In this document: positions 1 to 8,540 of the stretch, piece by piece | Layout: each line of letters opens with the position of its first letter | Numbering within the stretch: position 1 is the first letter of the stretch | Origin: an uncultured Roseburia sp. | GTDB taxonomy: Bacteria; Bacillota; Clostridia; Lachnospirales; Lachnospiraceae | Assembly: GCA_947649645.1 (NCBI GenBank) | Contig: CANSSP010000004.1 | Span: 1 to 64,000 of the forward strand | Direction: 5' to 3' | Length of the DNA stretch: 64,000 bases | Notes under the pieces: generated by a model | Seen by the model: only the letters and a program-made list of their open reading frames with translations | Database searches by the model: none | What the model was told of the DNA's origin: nothing | Translations under genes and position numbers: made by a program

Positions 1-54
1 ATTGCTATCACAAGATCCTTAGTCTTGCTCGTCTGCCAGTTCCGACACTTCCGC
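1..54 (-). tRNA. tRNA-Leu (anticodon AAG), cut by the window edge
   Basis: Read on the minus strand from 54, the sequence folds as the 5' two thirds of a leucine tRNA. It shows acceptor strand GCGGAAG, a 3-bp D stem (TCG/CGA) around a loop with GG, an anticodon stem CAAGA/TCTTG, and a 7-base loop CTAAGGA. The start of a long variable arm follows, as expected for Leu. Positions 34-36 of the loop read AAG, so the tRNA would decode CUU/CUC and needs A34-to-inosine editing. The variable arm, T arm and 3' acceptor strand lie outside the window. Confidence 0.9.
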
Positions 55-84
55 ATCTCAGTCACATCTCGTGACGACTTAGTT

Positions 85-113
85 ATAATAACAGGGATGT
101 TGAAAAATGTCAA
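85..113 (-). promoter_or_regulatory. Promoter of the tRNA-Leu gene
   Basis: On the minus strand, TTGACA (108-113) and TATTAT (85-90) are separated by 17 bp. The tRNA 5' end lies about 25 nt downstream of the expected start. A small hairpin, GTCAC-ATCTC-GTGAC (61-75), sits in the leader. Confidence 0.75.
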
Positions 114-131
114 TAGGTTTTTTTATTCTTT

Positions 132-1190
132 TTAAATTTTTTTTATTTCCGGATAGGCAATCCCCATATACGTCCCCAGCGTCACGACGGCCGCCCGCGG
201 CGCCCATTCTGAAAACAGTCCGGCGACGGCCCCTGCATCATTCCACATCTTAAGCGACACACGCTTCCCCGTCTCTTCCGCAAGCTTCTGCTGCAGATAA
301 TTTCCATAGCAGGGCGACAGAAACCGCAGACTCCGGTAATACCCCCTGTCCATCAGCCTGTCTTCAATAATATTGTTTGCGATGCAAAGGCTGATCTCAT
401 ACGTTTCCTGATCTTCTCCATAACTTTTTATCGTCTGCAGAATGACATCCATCATATCGCGATGAATCTGTTCCGCCGTCGCAGGCGTATCCTCCATCAC
501 GCCGTAATCCCGGTGGATCACTGCGGACAGCTCGTCCACATCATAGCCGTCCGGCCCTGAAACCGCCCTTCCCCGCTTAAACGCCGTATTTCCAAAATCA
601 AACACATACACGCCTTCCCGGGCGTCTCCATAAGCCCTGGCACAGCCCAGCAGGGAGGGCGTTCTTACCTGCCGGTACGATGCACACCGGACGCTGATAT
701 CCGACGCTCCCCACTCCGTAAGGCATTGCATCATATGTGCTTCCAGCCGCTGTCCCAGCGCTCCCTCCGCCAGCCTCCCGACAAAAAAGACATACGAACA
801 GTTTTTCCAGAACGCCCAGTCGGCATCTGTCAGATGGTTTTTCCGCCGGCTCTCCGGCGCGCCGGTGCGAAGCGTGAAAAAAAGCTGTGCCAGTCCCTCC
901 GCCGCCAGCTCCACCACACGATATGCCCGCGCACACGCCCCGGCGCCTTCCTCTCTTTTCCGGTTTAAAAACCCGATGACATCCCCGTCCCTTTCTCCGT
1001 CATAATCCCCAAAGGCTTTCTCCGTCTCCTCCCGCAGCCTTTCCAGGGAATAAAAATCTTTTCCTCTTTTCTTTCTATATCCATGCGTTTTCCCTTCCGA
1101 AACAACGGTGGATACTACAAAATAATTTAACGATAATGCCGACGGCGCACCGTTCGGCAGATATTTTAAATATTGCTGTGTATTCTCCAT
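132..1190 (-). CDS. ASKHA-fold (sugar-kinase-like) protein of unknown substrate
   Basis: This is a 352-residue protein that I do not recognise as a named enzyme. Two short stretches look like the phosphate-binding strands of the actin/hexokinase (ASKHA) superfamily: a middle 'VFDFGNTAFKRG' segment and a C-terminal 'AAVVTLGTYMGIAYPE' segment. They suggest an ATP-using sugar-kinase-like or ROK-like fold; this is inference. The reading frame stays open further upstream, but the start at 1190 is preferred because GGAG lies 8 nt before it and earlier starts would lie inside the preceding gene. It follows the phosphotransferase gene by about 100 bp on the same strand and is the last gene of that three-gene set. 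Confidence 0.6.
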   Translation of the reverse strand: MENTQQYLKYLPNGAPSALSLNYFVVSTVVSEGKTHGYRKKRGKDFYSLERLREETEKAFGDYDGERDGDVIGFLNRKREEGAGACARAYRVVELAAEGLAQLFFTLRTGAPESRRKNHLTDADWAFWKNCSYVFFVGRLAEGALGQRLEAHMMQCLTEWGASDISVRCASYRQVRTPSLLGCARAYGDAREGVYVFDFGNTAFKRGRAVSGPDGYDVDELSAVIHRDYGVMEDTPATAEQIHRDMMDVILQTIKSYGEDQETYEISLCIANNIIEDRLMDRGYYRSLRFLSPCYGNYLQQKLAEETGKRVSLKMWNDAGAVAGLFSEWAPRAAVVTLGTYMGIAYPEIKKI

Positions 1191-1293
1191 TTTTATCTCC
1201 ATTCCCGGGCGTTTACGCAACGTGACAGTCCAAATCCCGGATCTTAGCCTGCCACCAGACAAATCTGTGACGCTCCGGCACAGATTTCCCATC

Positions 1294-2448
1294 TCAATCC
1301 CACGTTTCCGTAGGCCACAAACGAAAGCATTCCCCGTCCGGGTCGGAAGAAAGAATGTCTTTCCCATATGCATACAGAAAAAAACGGTGCAGGGTCATGC
1401 AGCCTCTCGCATAAAAAGCCAGCGCCAGCTCCTCCTTCTGCTCGTCGATCATCCGGCAGGGAACGTCCGGCAGGTACATAAAAGCGGCCGAAAACAAGAG
1501 CATCAGCATCCCCTCGCTTTCATCTCCCGCTGCTTTCCTGTGAAGCCTTAAAAATGTCTCCACAAACACTTCCTGCGCTGCGATCAGACGCTCCACGGTT
1601 ACGCTTTTCCTGTTAAAAACAAGCGTAAACCCGCCGTCCGGTTTTCTGTCAAAACGAAAATCAGCGAATCTCTGCGTGCGGTACGCCCTGCGGAACAATC
1701 CATAGCAGTCCAGGCCAAACAGCATTTTTCCCATATCATAGAGATAATGGCGATTATTTTTTCCAGTCTCACCGTCACCGCGGGGATCGATCAGCCTAAA
1801 CTCACAGATGCTTTCCGCGCCCCTTCTGACCAGTATATTCTCCGGAATCAGATCATGGTGCGTGCAGAACGTCGCATCGATCTTCAGACGTTCCCATATT
1901 TTTTCATCTCTCCGCAGAAACGTCAGATAATGTCCGATTCCCGCATAGGAAATCCCATTGATCTCCATCCCGTTTTCAATGCAGCTCTCAAGCGTCCGCC
2001 ATTCCGGAAACCGATGTCTGATCAGGGTAAGCGACCGCTCCATTCTGCGCTGCGTCCTCTCAATATAACAGTCCTGCCAGTATGCCGGACCGGGCGGCGT
2101 ATCCTGCTTTATGTAAAATACACGGAAAAGCTCCTCCATGACACAGACAATGCTTTTGCCTACATACGTCTCTGTCACCGATTCGTCCACAACAATATCT
2201 GCAAGCGATTCCCCATCGTATAAATACTCCATCTCCACATGCAGATAACCGTCCGTGTAATAACAGCCCCTTACCTGTGGAAACAGATCGTTCTCACGAT
2301 TCATCCGCTTCAGATATTCATATTCATACAAAAGCTTATCGTGCCCGTTCTCTATGCCCTGATCCCTGTAATACACGCTTTTACGCACAATGCCTTTTGC
2401 GCGGTCCACCGTCACCTTACAGGCGGAACCTCCCGTTTTATCCCCCAT
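1294..2448 (-). CDS. Choline/aminoglycoside-kinase-like phosphotransferase
   Basis: A protein of about 384 residues with the core of the APH/choline kinase family. The segment 'FCTHHDLIPENILV' carries the catalytic His-Asp and the metal-binding Asn of the Brenner loop, and 'RLIDPRGDG' supplies the Asp of the DFG-equivalent position. The N-terminal lobe has 'YEYEYLKRM', compatible with the nucleotide-binding lobe. The start at 2448 has GGAG 6 nt upstream; a second ATG 12 nt earlier has no clear ribosome site. The gene directly follows a nucleotidyltransferase gene. That pairing resembles LicA (choline kinase) with LicC (phosphocholine cytidylyltransferase), although sugar kinase/nucleotidyltransferase pairs of capsule clusters look similar. 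The substrate is unknown. Confidence 0.65.
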   Translation of the reverse strand: MGDKTGGSACKVTVDRAKGIVRKSVYYRDQGIENGHDKLLYEYEYLKRMNRENDLFPQVRGCYYTDGYLHVEMEYLYDGESLADIVVDESVTETYVGKSIVCVMEELFRVFYIKQDTPPGPAYWQDCYIERTQRRMERSLTLIRHRFPEWRTLESCIENGMEINGISYAGIGHYLTFLRRDEKIWERLKIDATFCTHHDLIPENILVRRGAESICEFRLIDPRGDGETGKNNRHYLYDMGKMLFGLDCYGLFRRAYRTQRFADFRFDRKPDGGFTLVFNRKSVTVERLIAAQEVFVETFLRLHRKAAGDESEGMLMLLFSAAFMYLPDVPCRMIDEQKEELALAFYARGCMTLHRFFLYAYGKDILSSDPDGECFRLWPTETWD

Positions 2449-2514
2449 ACCAGTCTCCATCCCGAAGCGGGGGTACTACAAAAAAATCGTTCTGCCCACT
2501 TCGCAACACCGTCT

Positions 2515-3249
2515 TTATTGTCCGGCCCGCAGTGATGCCGCACCTTTTCCCATCTCTTCAAGCAGTTCCTCTGAGCGCTCCGCCTCCTCCGGCGTATCGA
2601 CATCCCAGAGCGTTTCGATATACATCGCGCCGACCCGGCGGTTCTCCGCGACATCCGCCAGAAACTCCGCCATACTTTTTTCCGCAGCGGCAAGCCTTCT
2701 TTCCACCGCCCCGGCCGGAAAACGGGCCCACACATAAATCATCCCGCCCTGATAGTGTATCTCCTTCGGTTCCTCAAAACCCTGTTTCCTGAATACACGG
2801 ACCAGTCCGTCTTCAATCTCCAGAGAACACACACCCGGCATCCGCGGATGCTTCACCGCCGCAAACCACGCATCCATTTCTGCTTCCTCCGGAATACTCT
2901 GCATCATTTCGATAAAGTGCTCTTTCAGCACGATAATATCCGCGTCCAGCAGCAGGAACGGAGTTGTGGCGTGCCTTCCCACAACGCCAAGTGTCGACAG
3001 GCTTCCTGTGACTTCCTCCTGTTTTAAAAATTCAATCTCCGGAAACGTCGCTCTCAATTCCAGAACATCCCGCGATTTTTCGGCATAAACGATACAGATA
3101 TGAGAAACCCCATATTCCATCAATGCCTCAATGCCAAACGCAATCAGAGGTTTTCCGCCGATCGGTGTCATCGGTTTGGAATGCAGTTTCCCACCCATGC
3201 GCTCCCCTGCTCCGGCAGCCATAATGTACGCGCTTTCAACTTTTCTCAC
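2515..3249 (-). CDS. Sugar-phosphate / phosphocholine-type nucleotidyltransferase
   Basis: 244 residues with the N-terminal signature of GT-A fold NTP transferases: 'IMAAGAGERMGG' followed by a proline-lysine segment ('TPIGGKPLI'). This is where the nucleotide triphosphate binds. 'LLLDADIIV' gives the metal-binding Asp. The length and the short C-terminal part fit LicC-like CTP:phosphocholine cytidylyltransferases or small MobA-like nucleotidyltransferases better than GlmU or RmlA. The start is GTG, with GGGAG 5 nt upstream; the overlapping ATG in another frame hits a stop at once. It is the first gene of a three-gene set with a kinase-like and an ASKHA-like gene, so a nucleotide-activated head group for surface glycans or lipids is a reasonable inference. 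Confidence 0.75.
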   Translation of the reverse strand: MRKVESAYIMAAGAGERMGGKLHSKPMTPIGGKPLIAFGIEALMEYGVSHICIVYAEKSRDVLELRATFPEIEFLKQEEVTGSLSTLGVVGRHATTPFLLLDADIIVLKEHFIEMMQSIPEEAEMDAWFAAVKHPRMPGVCSLEIEDGLVRVFRKQGFEEPKEIHYQGGMIYVWARFPAGAVERRLAAAEKSMAEFLADVAENRRVGAMYIETLWDVDTPEEAERSEELLEEMGKGAASLRAGQ

Positions 3250-3446
3250 ATAAACTCCCTTCCCCGGCAGACAGCGTGGCAGAAACGACAGCTCCGATCG
3301 CTTTTCTTCTCAGTCTACCACATTTTACATACGATGGCTACCGGATTTTTTCTTCCGTACACTTTTTCAGCCACTTTTACGATCTTCTTCCGGCACGCAG
3401 CGCAGTCCCTCCCCGAAGGCTTTGCCATATAAAATGTTCTTTCCAA

Positions 3447-3483
3447 TAAAAAAACTGCCGCCGGCAGACCGGCGGACAGTTTC
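3447..3483 (-). terminator. Rho-independent terminator after the sugar ABC operon
   Basis: On the minus strand a GC-rich stem (CCGCCGG / CCGGCGG with flanking CTG/CAG) is followed by TTTTTTT. It lies 14 bp downstream of the last permease gene. Confidence 0.85.
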
Positions 3484-3496
3484 ATTTTGTTTTTCA

Positions 3497-4354
3497 CTAC
3501 TTTACTGCACCAGAAGTTACACCTTCCACGATATAACGCTGTAAGAACATATACAGAATCAGAATCGGCAGCATTGCCAGCAAAAGGGCTGCCATTACCA
3601 GACCGATATCCGTAGAATACGTTCCGTAGAATACCTGGGTCGCAATCGGAATCGTGTAAAGCTCCTTCTTTGCCAGCACAAGGCTCGGAAGAAGATAATC
3701 GTTCCAGAATGCCATCGCATCGATAATCGCAACCGTTGCAATCGTCGGTTTTAACAGCGGGAACACAATCTGCCAGTACGTCGACCAGCGGGTACATCCG
3801 TCGATGGTCGCCGCCTCCTCAAGTGAAACCGGCACGTTCGTGTTGATTGCACCGTGGAACATAAAGGTCGCCATGGATAACGAAAATCCCACATGCATGA
3901 AAATCAAGGTTGCCCGGTGATTTAAGATACCAAGGATTCCGCCGTAGAGAGATACCAGAGGGATCATCAATACCTGGAACGGAATGACCATGGACGCAAT
4001 CATCAGTCCGAACAGTATTCCGCAGGCTTTCCACTTGTTACGCACAATCACAAACGCCGCCATGGAAGACAGGAGAATTGTGAAGATCGTGGAAAAAATC
4101 GTGATACAGGCGGAGTTTGCGAACGAACGCCAGAAGTCCATCTTCTTCATCGCTTCCGGGAAGTTCTGCATCGTAAATCCACGTTCACCGATCAGCGCCA
4201 GCGGATTGGTGGTGATATCTGCCTTTACCTTGAACACGTTGATCACTACCAGGATAAACGGAAAGATAAAGCAGATAAACAAAATAATCAAAATTGCAAT
4301 CTTAATCGCATGGTTGATTTTTTTTGCGCGAGCGGCTTTTTCATTCATATTCAT
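3497..4354 (-). CDS. Sugar ABC transporter permease (MalG/MsmG type)
   Basis: 285-residue inner-membrane permease of a carbohydrate ABC importer. It has about six membrane segments, beginning with 'AILIILFICFIFPFILVVINV'. The cytoplasmic EAA loop is present as 'EEAATIDGCTRWSTYWQIVFPLLKP', the site that docks onto the ATPase. It ends in 'VEGVTSGAVK', the usual MalG-type tail. Its ATG overlaps the stop codon of the preceding permease gene by one base (TAATG), with GGAGGTG upstream, so the two are translationally coupled. No ATP-binding gene lies in the cluster. In Firmicutes such importers often share one MsmK/MsmX-type ATPase encoded elsewhere. Confidence 0.93.
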   Translation of the reverse strand: MNMNEKAARAKKINHAIKIAILIILFICFIFPFILVVINVFKVKADITTNPLALIGERGFTMQNFPEAMKKMDFWRSFANSACITIFSTIFTILLSSMAAFVIVRNKWKACGILFGLMIASMVIPFQVLMIPLVSLYGGILGILNHRATLIFMHVGFSLSMATFMFHGAINTNVPVSLEEAATIDGCTRWSTYWQIVFPLLKPTIATVAIIDAMAFWNDYLLPSLVLAKKELYTIPIATQVFYGTYSTDIGLVMAALLLAMLPILILYMFLQRYIVEGVTSGAVK

Positions 4355-5235
4355 TATGCTGACACCTCCGCTTTCTTACCGACATATACCTGAAGTACGC
4401 CTACGACTGCACAGACGACAAAGAGTATCAACGCTTCCGCCTGGCCCGTGCCATAATTCTTGTATGTAAATGCCTGGTTGTACACATGCATCGCCGCCAT
4501 AACCGAGCTGTTGAACGGCTCGCCCTTTGTCAGGGAAAGGTTTACATCGTAAACCATAAAGCAGCGCGTCACGGTGAGGAACAGACACTGCACGAACGAA
4601 GAAGCCATCAGCGGTACGGAGATATGTACCAGCGTCTGCATATTCGTACAGCCGTCAATCTGTGCCGCCTCAAGCACGTCTGCCGACACACTCATAAATC
4701 CGGCGACATAAATCAGCATCATATAACCTGCATACTGCCAGACCGAGACGATAATCAGACAGAGCATCGCGCCGCCCGTCGTCGCCAGCCAGGATGTAGA
4801 GAGAAATCCGATGGAAAGGGCATTTCCCAGTGCCACAAACGCACGGTTAAACACAAATTTCCAGATATAACCGAGCACGATTCCACCGATCAGGTTCGGA
4901 ATAAAGAACCCGGCGCGGAAAAAATTCTGTCCCTTGACGCCGCTGGTGACAAGGAACGCCAGAACAAAAGCAACCACGTTTACAAGGATAACTGCGATCG
5001 CGGAGTAAATAAATGTCCGCCCCAGCGCCTGCCAGTACGCAGCGTCCCCAAATGTTGACGCGTAATTTAACAATCCGACAAAAGGCTTATCCTTTGAGAC
5101 GCCATCCCAGCTTGTAAAGGTGAGATACAGGCCATAAAGGAACGGCACGATCACAACGGCAGCAAATACTACGGTCGTTACTCCGGCAAACATGGCAAAC
5201 TGTCTGCACTTATAGGACATGGTATTTGTTTTCAT
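4354..5235 (-). CDS. Sugar ABC transporter permease (MalF/MsmF type)
   Basis: 293-residue partner permease with about six membrane segments. The EAA motif reads 'LEAAQIDGCTNMQTLVHISVP' near residue 190. The short N-terminus before the first membrane helix fits the MsmF/UgpA subgroup rather than enteric MalF, which has extra N-terminal helices. The gene sits 40 bp after the binding-protein gene and overlaps the second permease by one base. Together the three genes make an importer for an oligosaccharide or glycoside whose identity cannot be read from sequence. Confidence 0.93.
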   Translation of the reverse strand: MKTNTMSYKCRQFAMFAGVTTVVFAAVVIVPFLYGLYLTFTSWDGVSKDKPFVGLLNYASTFGDAAYWQALGRTFIYSAIAVILVNVVAFVLAFLVTSGVKGQNFFRAGFFIPNLIGGIVLGYIWKFVFNRAFVALGNALSIGFLSTSWLATTGGAMLCLIIVSVWQYAGYMMLIYVAGFMSVSADVLEAAQIDGCTNMQTLVHISVPLMASSFVQCLFLTVTRCFMVYDVNLSLTKGEPFNSSVMAAMHVYNQAFTYKNYGTGQAEALILFVVCAVVGVLQVYVGKKAEVSA

Positions 5236-5275
5236 AATTCAGTTGTCTCCCTTCTTTCAGCGGCTGACATATGCT

Positions 5276-6601
5276 TTAGTGCTCTACAGGAGTCGTTGAA
5301 GACCAGTATGTTTCGATCTCGCCTGCAAGTCCCGCACGGTCAACCTGGCCTGCCAGATATTTCTGGAAAGAAGCACCGCACACAGAATAGTGATCATCCG
5401 GAAGGTAATCATAGTTTCCGATCAGGTTTCCGCCGTCTGCATATTTCTTTACGGAAGTGGAGAGCGGGTCAAGCGCTGCAGCGTCGATGTTGCTGTAAGC
5501 CGGAACAAGGTTGCATTTCTCTGTCAGGAACGCATTTCCTTCCGGATCTGACACGAGCCAGTTCAGGAAATCTTTCGCCGCCTGCTGCTGTTCTGCGGAA
5601 GTATTTTCAGAAGAGTCGATCATGAAATACTTGGAACCGCCGCCGACCAGCTTTGTGTTAGCCCCGTCATCCGTATTCTGCGGTACCGGCATCATACCCA
5701 TATTCTCAGAATAATCATATGCGTTGATCATCGCCCAGTCCCAGTTTCCGCCGAACATAAACGCAATCTCACCCTCTGCCAGTTTCTGCTCAGACACTTC
5801 ACGCTCTGCCGCAACCGGTGAATCGCCCGCGTAATTGTACTGCATCATTGTATCAAAGAAATCCATCTTTGCATTCCACTTCGCATTGTTTGCAAGATCC
5901 GCAGAACCTCCGTAGAGAGACTGCACAAATGCCTCCACATCCGGCTGCTCCTCATAAGTCTCAGCGAGGAAGTGCGCTCCCATGGACCAGTCTTCCTTCA
6001 TGATACCGGTCGGTTTCTCCATGCCGCCTGCAACCAGCTCCTCCAGAAGGCCTTTAAACGCATCCAGCGTCGTATATTCTTCCGGGTTAAAATCTTTTCC
6101 TGTGATATTCTTGATCGCATCCGCATTGTACATCAGACCGCGCGCCTCGATACATACCGGGAAGCCAAGAACTTTTCCGTCGACGGAAATCGCGTAGTTG
6201 GTGTTCGCCACCCAGTCCTGATCGCTCAGATCAATCGCATGCTCTGCCCCAAGTGAATACACGTCTTTTGCATCCACCATGGAAATCGTGTAGGGGTCGT
6301 TTGCCGAATACCTGGTAGCAAGATGTGCCGCAACGGTATCGCTGGAATAGTACACTTCAACGTCCACGCCGGTCTTCGCACTGTACTCTTCTGCCATCTG
6401 CACGAACTGATCCTGAATCTCACTCTTTGAGTTGAAGACTGTGATAGACACTCCGCTGCCCGCAGCGCCGTCTGCCGAGCCGCCTGCAGCGTCTCCGCCC
6501 GCAGCATCTCCGCCCGTCGTGGTGCCGCCATTGTTGCCGCACGCTGCAAGGGATAATCCCATAGCCGTTACGAGTGTCATTGCAACTAACTTCTTTCTCA
6601 T
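5276..6601 (-). CDS. Sugar ABC transporter substrate-binding lipoprotein
   Basis: 441-residue extracellular binding protein (family 1 type). The N-terminus is a lipoprotein signal peptide ending in 'SLAACGN', so the mature protein should be anchored by a diacylglyceryl cysteine at about residue 21. A low-complexity Gly/Ala/Ser/Asp linker (residues 22-50) separates the anchor from the two-lobed binding domain, which begins at 'ITVFNSKSEIQDQF'. A segment 'EIAFMFGGNWDWAMINAYD' is typical of the sugar-binding lobe. It is first in the operon and is transcribed from a promoter whose -35 box is overlapped by a putative LacI-family operator. Confidence 0.93.
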   Translation of the reverse strand: MRKKLVAMTLVTAMGLSLAACGNNGGTTTGGDAAGGDAAGGSADGAAGSGVSITVFNSKSEIQDQFVQMAEEYSAKTGVDVEVYYSSDTVAAHLATRYSANDPYTISMVDAKDVYSLGAEHAIDLSDQDWVANTNYAISVDGKVLGFPVCIEARGLMYNADAIKNITGKDFNPEEYTTLDAFKGLLEELVAGGMEKPTGIMKEDWSMGAHFLAETYEEQPDVEAFVQSLYGGSADLANNAKWNAKMDFFDTMMQYNYAGDSPVAAEREVSEQKLAEGEIAFMFGGNWDWAMINAYDYSENMGMMPVPQNTDDGANTKLVGGGSKYFMIDSSENTSAEQQQAAKDFLNWLVSDPEGNAFLTEKCNLVPAYSNIDAAALDPLSTSVKKYADGGNLIGNYDYLPDDHYSVCGASFQKYLAGQVDRAGLAGEIETYWSSTTPVEH

Positions 6602-6665
6602 TTTGTGTTTCCTCCTTTATTTTTCCCTGTCTGTGCTTTGCCGCACACCAGGCTTTTATGTCATG

Positions 6666-6704
6666 ATAATAGCACCATAGTCCCAGTATGTCAATCGGTT
6701 ATCA
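6666..6704 (-). promoter_or_regulatory. Promoter and LacI-type operator of the sugar ABC operon
   Basis: On the minus strand, TTGACA (6689-6694) and TATTAT (6666-6671) are 17 bp apart. A half-symmetric site with central CG, TCAATCGGTTAT (6691-6702), covers the -35 box. The wider 18-bp block 6687-6704 matches 14 of 18 positions with the block at 9677-9694 in front of the lacI-type gene. This is good circumstantial evidence that the regulator controls this operon. Confidence 0.72.
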
Positions 6705-6829
6705 TATTTTTCATATTTTAAACAAAAATCAACCCGATTTTAGGGCAAAAATCCCTCTGTTTTTTGTCTAACCTGCCCAAACAGCCTTGTCTGTCATCAC
6801 ATATCATATGTCAAACCATTGATATTTTT

Positions 6830-6859
6830 ATTGCGTTTTTTCCTGCGATCTGTTACAAT
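6830..6859 (+). promoter_or_regulatory. Promoter of the DUF624 gene
   Basis: TTGCGT (6830-6835) and TACAAT (6854-6859) with an 18-bp spacer, divergent from the sugar ABC promoter. The 378-bp gap 6602-6979 holds these two promoters. It also holds a possible extra dyad, TCAA-N4-TTGA (6811-6821), that weakly resembles the LacI-type operator. Confidence 0.6.
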
Positions 6860-6979
6860 CAGGCTGAGCGGGGATACCATTTTAGACACCTGTTTCCGAC
6901 GCTTTTTATTCGGCAGGATCCCCGGCAGGATGCAGGAAATCAGATAAATGTTTTCATCCAGGAGGAAAGGGGTTTTACA

Positions 6980-7657
6980 ATGAACAGATTTTTTAACCAG
7001 GACAATCCATTCTGGAACGGAATGGAACGGATTTTTGACGTATTTGTACTAAATATACTGTGGCTTGTGTGCTGTCTGCCGATTGTCACAATCGGCCCGG
7101 CCACCACCGCTTTCTTTTACGCGCTGATTCAGCTTCTGCGCGGAGAAAACGGTTACATATCCCGCGACTTCTTCCGCTCGTTCCGGCAGAACTTCCGGCA
7201 GGGTATACTGCTCGGTGTGCCGCTCACGGCCGTCGGCGCATTCCTCGCGCTGGATATCACACTGTGTTACCGCTCCGGGACCGGCATTTACACTTTCTTC
7301 ATGGTATTCTTTGCCGTACTGTTTTTATTCTGGGCGTTTCTCACCCTGTATTCGTTTCCTCTTCTGGCAAAATTTGAAAAGACAAACCGGGAAATTCTGA
7401 TCTGGGCTTTTACGCTCTCGATCCGGCACGCCGGAAGAACGCTTCTGATGCTCGCGGTATCGGCGCTCGGCCTCTGGGCGTGCCACATCCTGAGCGGCCT
7501 CATTTTTATCGCCTTCGGCCTGACCGGCTGGTTTACCGCCTCACAGATGGTCCTGATCTTAAAGCCCTGTCTGCCCGCCGTCTGCACGGATGATGAGACT
7601 TCCCCTCTGACATTTGCACCGGAAGGCATGGAGGGAAAACAGTATGAGGAAAAATAA
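6980..7657 (+). CDS. DUF624 (YesL-like) membrane protein
   Basis: 225-residue membrane protein. The N-terminus 'FFNQDNPFWNGMERIFDVF' followed by 'LNILWLVCCLPIVTIGPATTAF' is the hallmark of the DUF624/YesL family, which usually sits beside carbohydrate ABC importers and has no settled biochemical role. About four to five hydrophobic segments are visible. The start at 6980 follows AGGAGGAAAGGGG; upstream in-frame extensions lie in the promoter. It is divergent from the sugar ABC operon and overlaps the next gene by 14 bp, so both are probably in the same operon and in the same sugar-uptake function. Confidence 0.88.
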   Translation: MNRFFNQDNPFWNGMERIFDVFVLNILWLVCCLPIVTIGPATTAFFYALIQLLRGENGYISRDFFRSFRQNFRQGILLGVPLTAVGAFLALDITLCYRSGTGIYTFFMVFFAVLFLFWAFLTLYSFPLLAKFEKTNREILIWAFTLSIRHAGRTLLMLAVSALGLWACHILSGLIFIAFGLTGWFTASQMVLILKPCLPAVCTDDETSPLTFAPEGMEGKQYEEK

Positions 7658-8372
7658 AGAAGCTTCGGCATTCCGCCGGGAGCTGCTCCACGACCTCGCT
7701 ACCTTTAAGAGTCTGCAGGGCAGGAGCCGTCTGCAGTTCATCTGGGACTATTACCGCTGGAAAATCGTCGGCGTTATTTTCGCAGTTTTCACTGTCTGCC
7801 TCTTCTCTCATATGCTGATCGAAGGGCAAAAACCATGCCGCTTAAGAGTCTGCGTCGTTTTAAACACCGAAGACAATATCCTTCCCTGGTTCAACTCTTT
7901 CGCGGAAACGCTCAAAGCCGACGGAAAACCCGGATCCGTGGATCTCAACCAGGATCAGCCTTTTGACTACGACAATCGCTATTATTACCTGCATGAAATC
8001 GAAGTCATGACGACGATCTCCTCCGGGCGCATGGATATCGCCGTCTGCAACGAAGACATGTACAGCTACCTGCTGGCGCTGAATGCCTGCATGCCTCTGG
8101 ATACGGCACTCTCCGGCAGTCTCGCCGCTTCGCTCGCCGACAGCGGAAAGCTTGTCTGCGATACGGCCGGTCTGATGATCGACGAAAACGGAAATACCAG
8201 CCCCGAAGACGGGATCGACGGATATTTCGCAGTCGATCTGTCCGGAACCGGATTTTACGAGACCTACAACAGGACGGAAACCGGCGCAGAACCACTCTAT
8301 GCAGTCATAATCTCAAACACAGAGCATCTGGCAGACTGCGAAGCCTTTCTGACGGCCCTTCTTGAGTCTTAA
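7644..8372 (+). CDS. Single-pass membrane protein of unknown function
   Basis: 242 residues. A basic N-terminus is followed by one membrane segment ('IVGVIFAVFTVCLFSHMLI', about residues 42-60) and an extracytoplasmic domain of about 180 residues that I do not recognise. The region 'SSGRMDIAVCNEDMYSYLLAL' hints at a periplasmic-binding-protein-like fold; this is a guess. The start at 7644 lies inside the end of the DUF624 gene and is preceded by GGAGG with 9-nt spacing, which indicates translational coupling. The pairing with DUF624 suggests a membrane complex connected with the sugar importer. Confidence 0.7.
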   Translation: MRKNKEASAFRRELLHDLATFKSLQGRSRLQFIWDYYRWKIVGVIFAVFTVCLFSHMLIEGQKPCRLRVCVVLNTEDNILPWFNSFAETLKADGKPGSVDLNQDQPFDYDNRYYYLHEIEVMTTISSGRMDIAVCNEDMYSYLLALNACMPLDTALSGSLAASLADSGKLVCDTAGLMIDENGNTSPEDGIDGYFAVDLSGTGFYETYNRTETGAEPLYAVIISNTEHLADCEAFLTALLES

Positions 8373-8390
8373 GCGGCAGCACAGGATTAC

Positions 8391-8446
8391 GCCGTCTCCG
8401 GCCGATGCGCACAGCCCTGTAAAAGGTGCTGGCGCATCCCGACGGC
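8391..8446 (+). repeat. Inverted repeat between the DUF624 operon and its terminator
   Basis: GCCGTC (8391-8396) and GATGCGC (8404-8410) pair with GCGCATC (8432-8438) and GACGGC (8441-8446). No T-run follows directly. It may be a 3'-UTR structure protecting the operon transcript. Confidence 0.5.
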
Positions 8447-8473
8447 AAGTGACACGGCTTTTATGAGCACAAC

Positions 8474-8517
8474 AAAAAACGACAGTCACGGGATACATCC
8501 TGACTGTCGTTTTTTTA
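8474..8517. terminator. Bidirectional terminator between convergent operons
   Basis: A perfect stem, ACGACAGTCA / TGACTGTCGT (8479-8510), is flanked by AAAAAA on the left and TTTTTTT on the right. It can therefore end the DUF624 operon on the plus strand and the lacI-type gene on the minus strand. Confidence 0.88.
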
Positions 8518-8540
8518 TGTTCTTACTCTTCTCAGACCGT

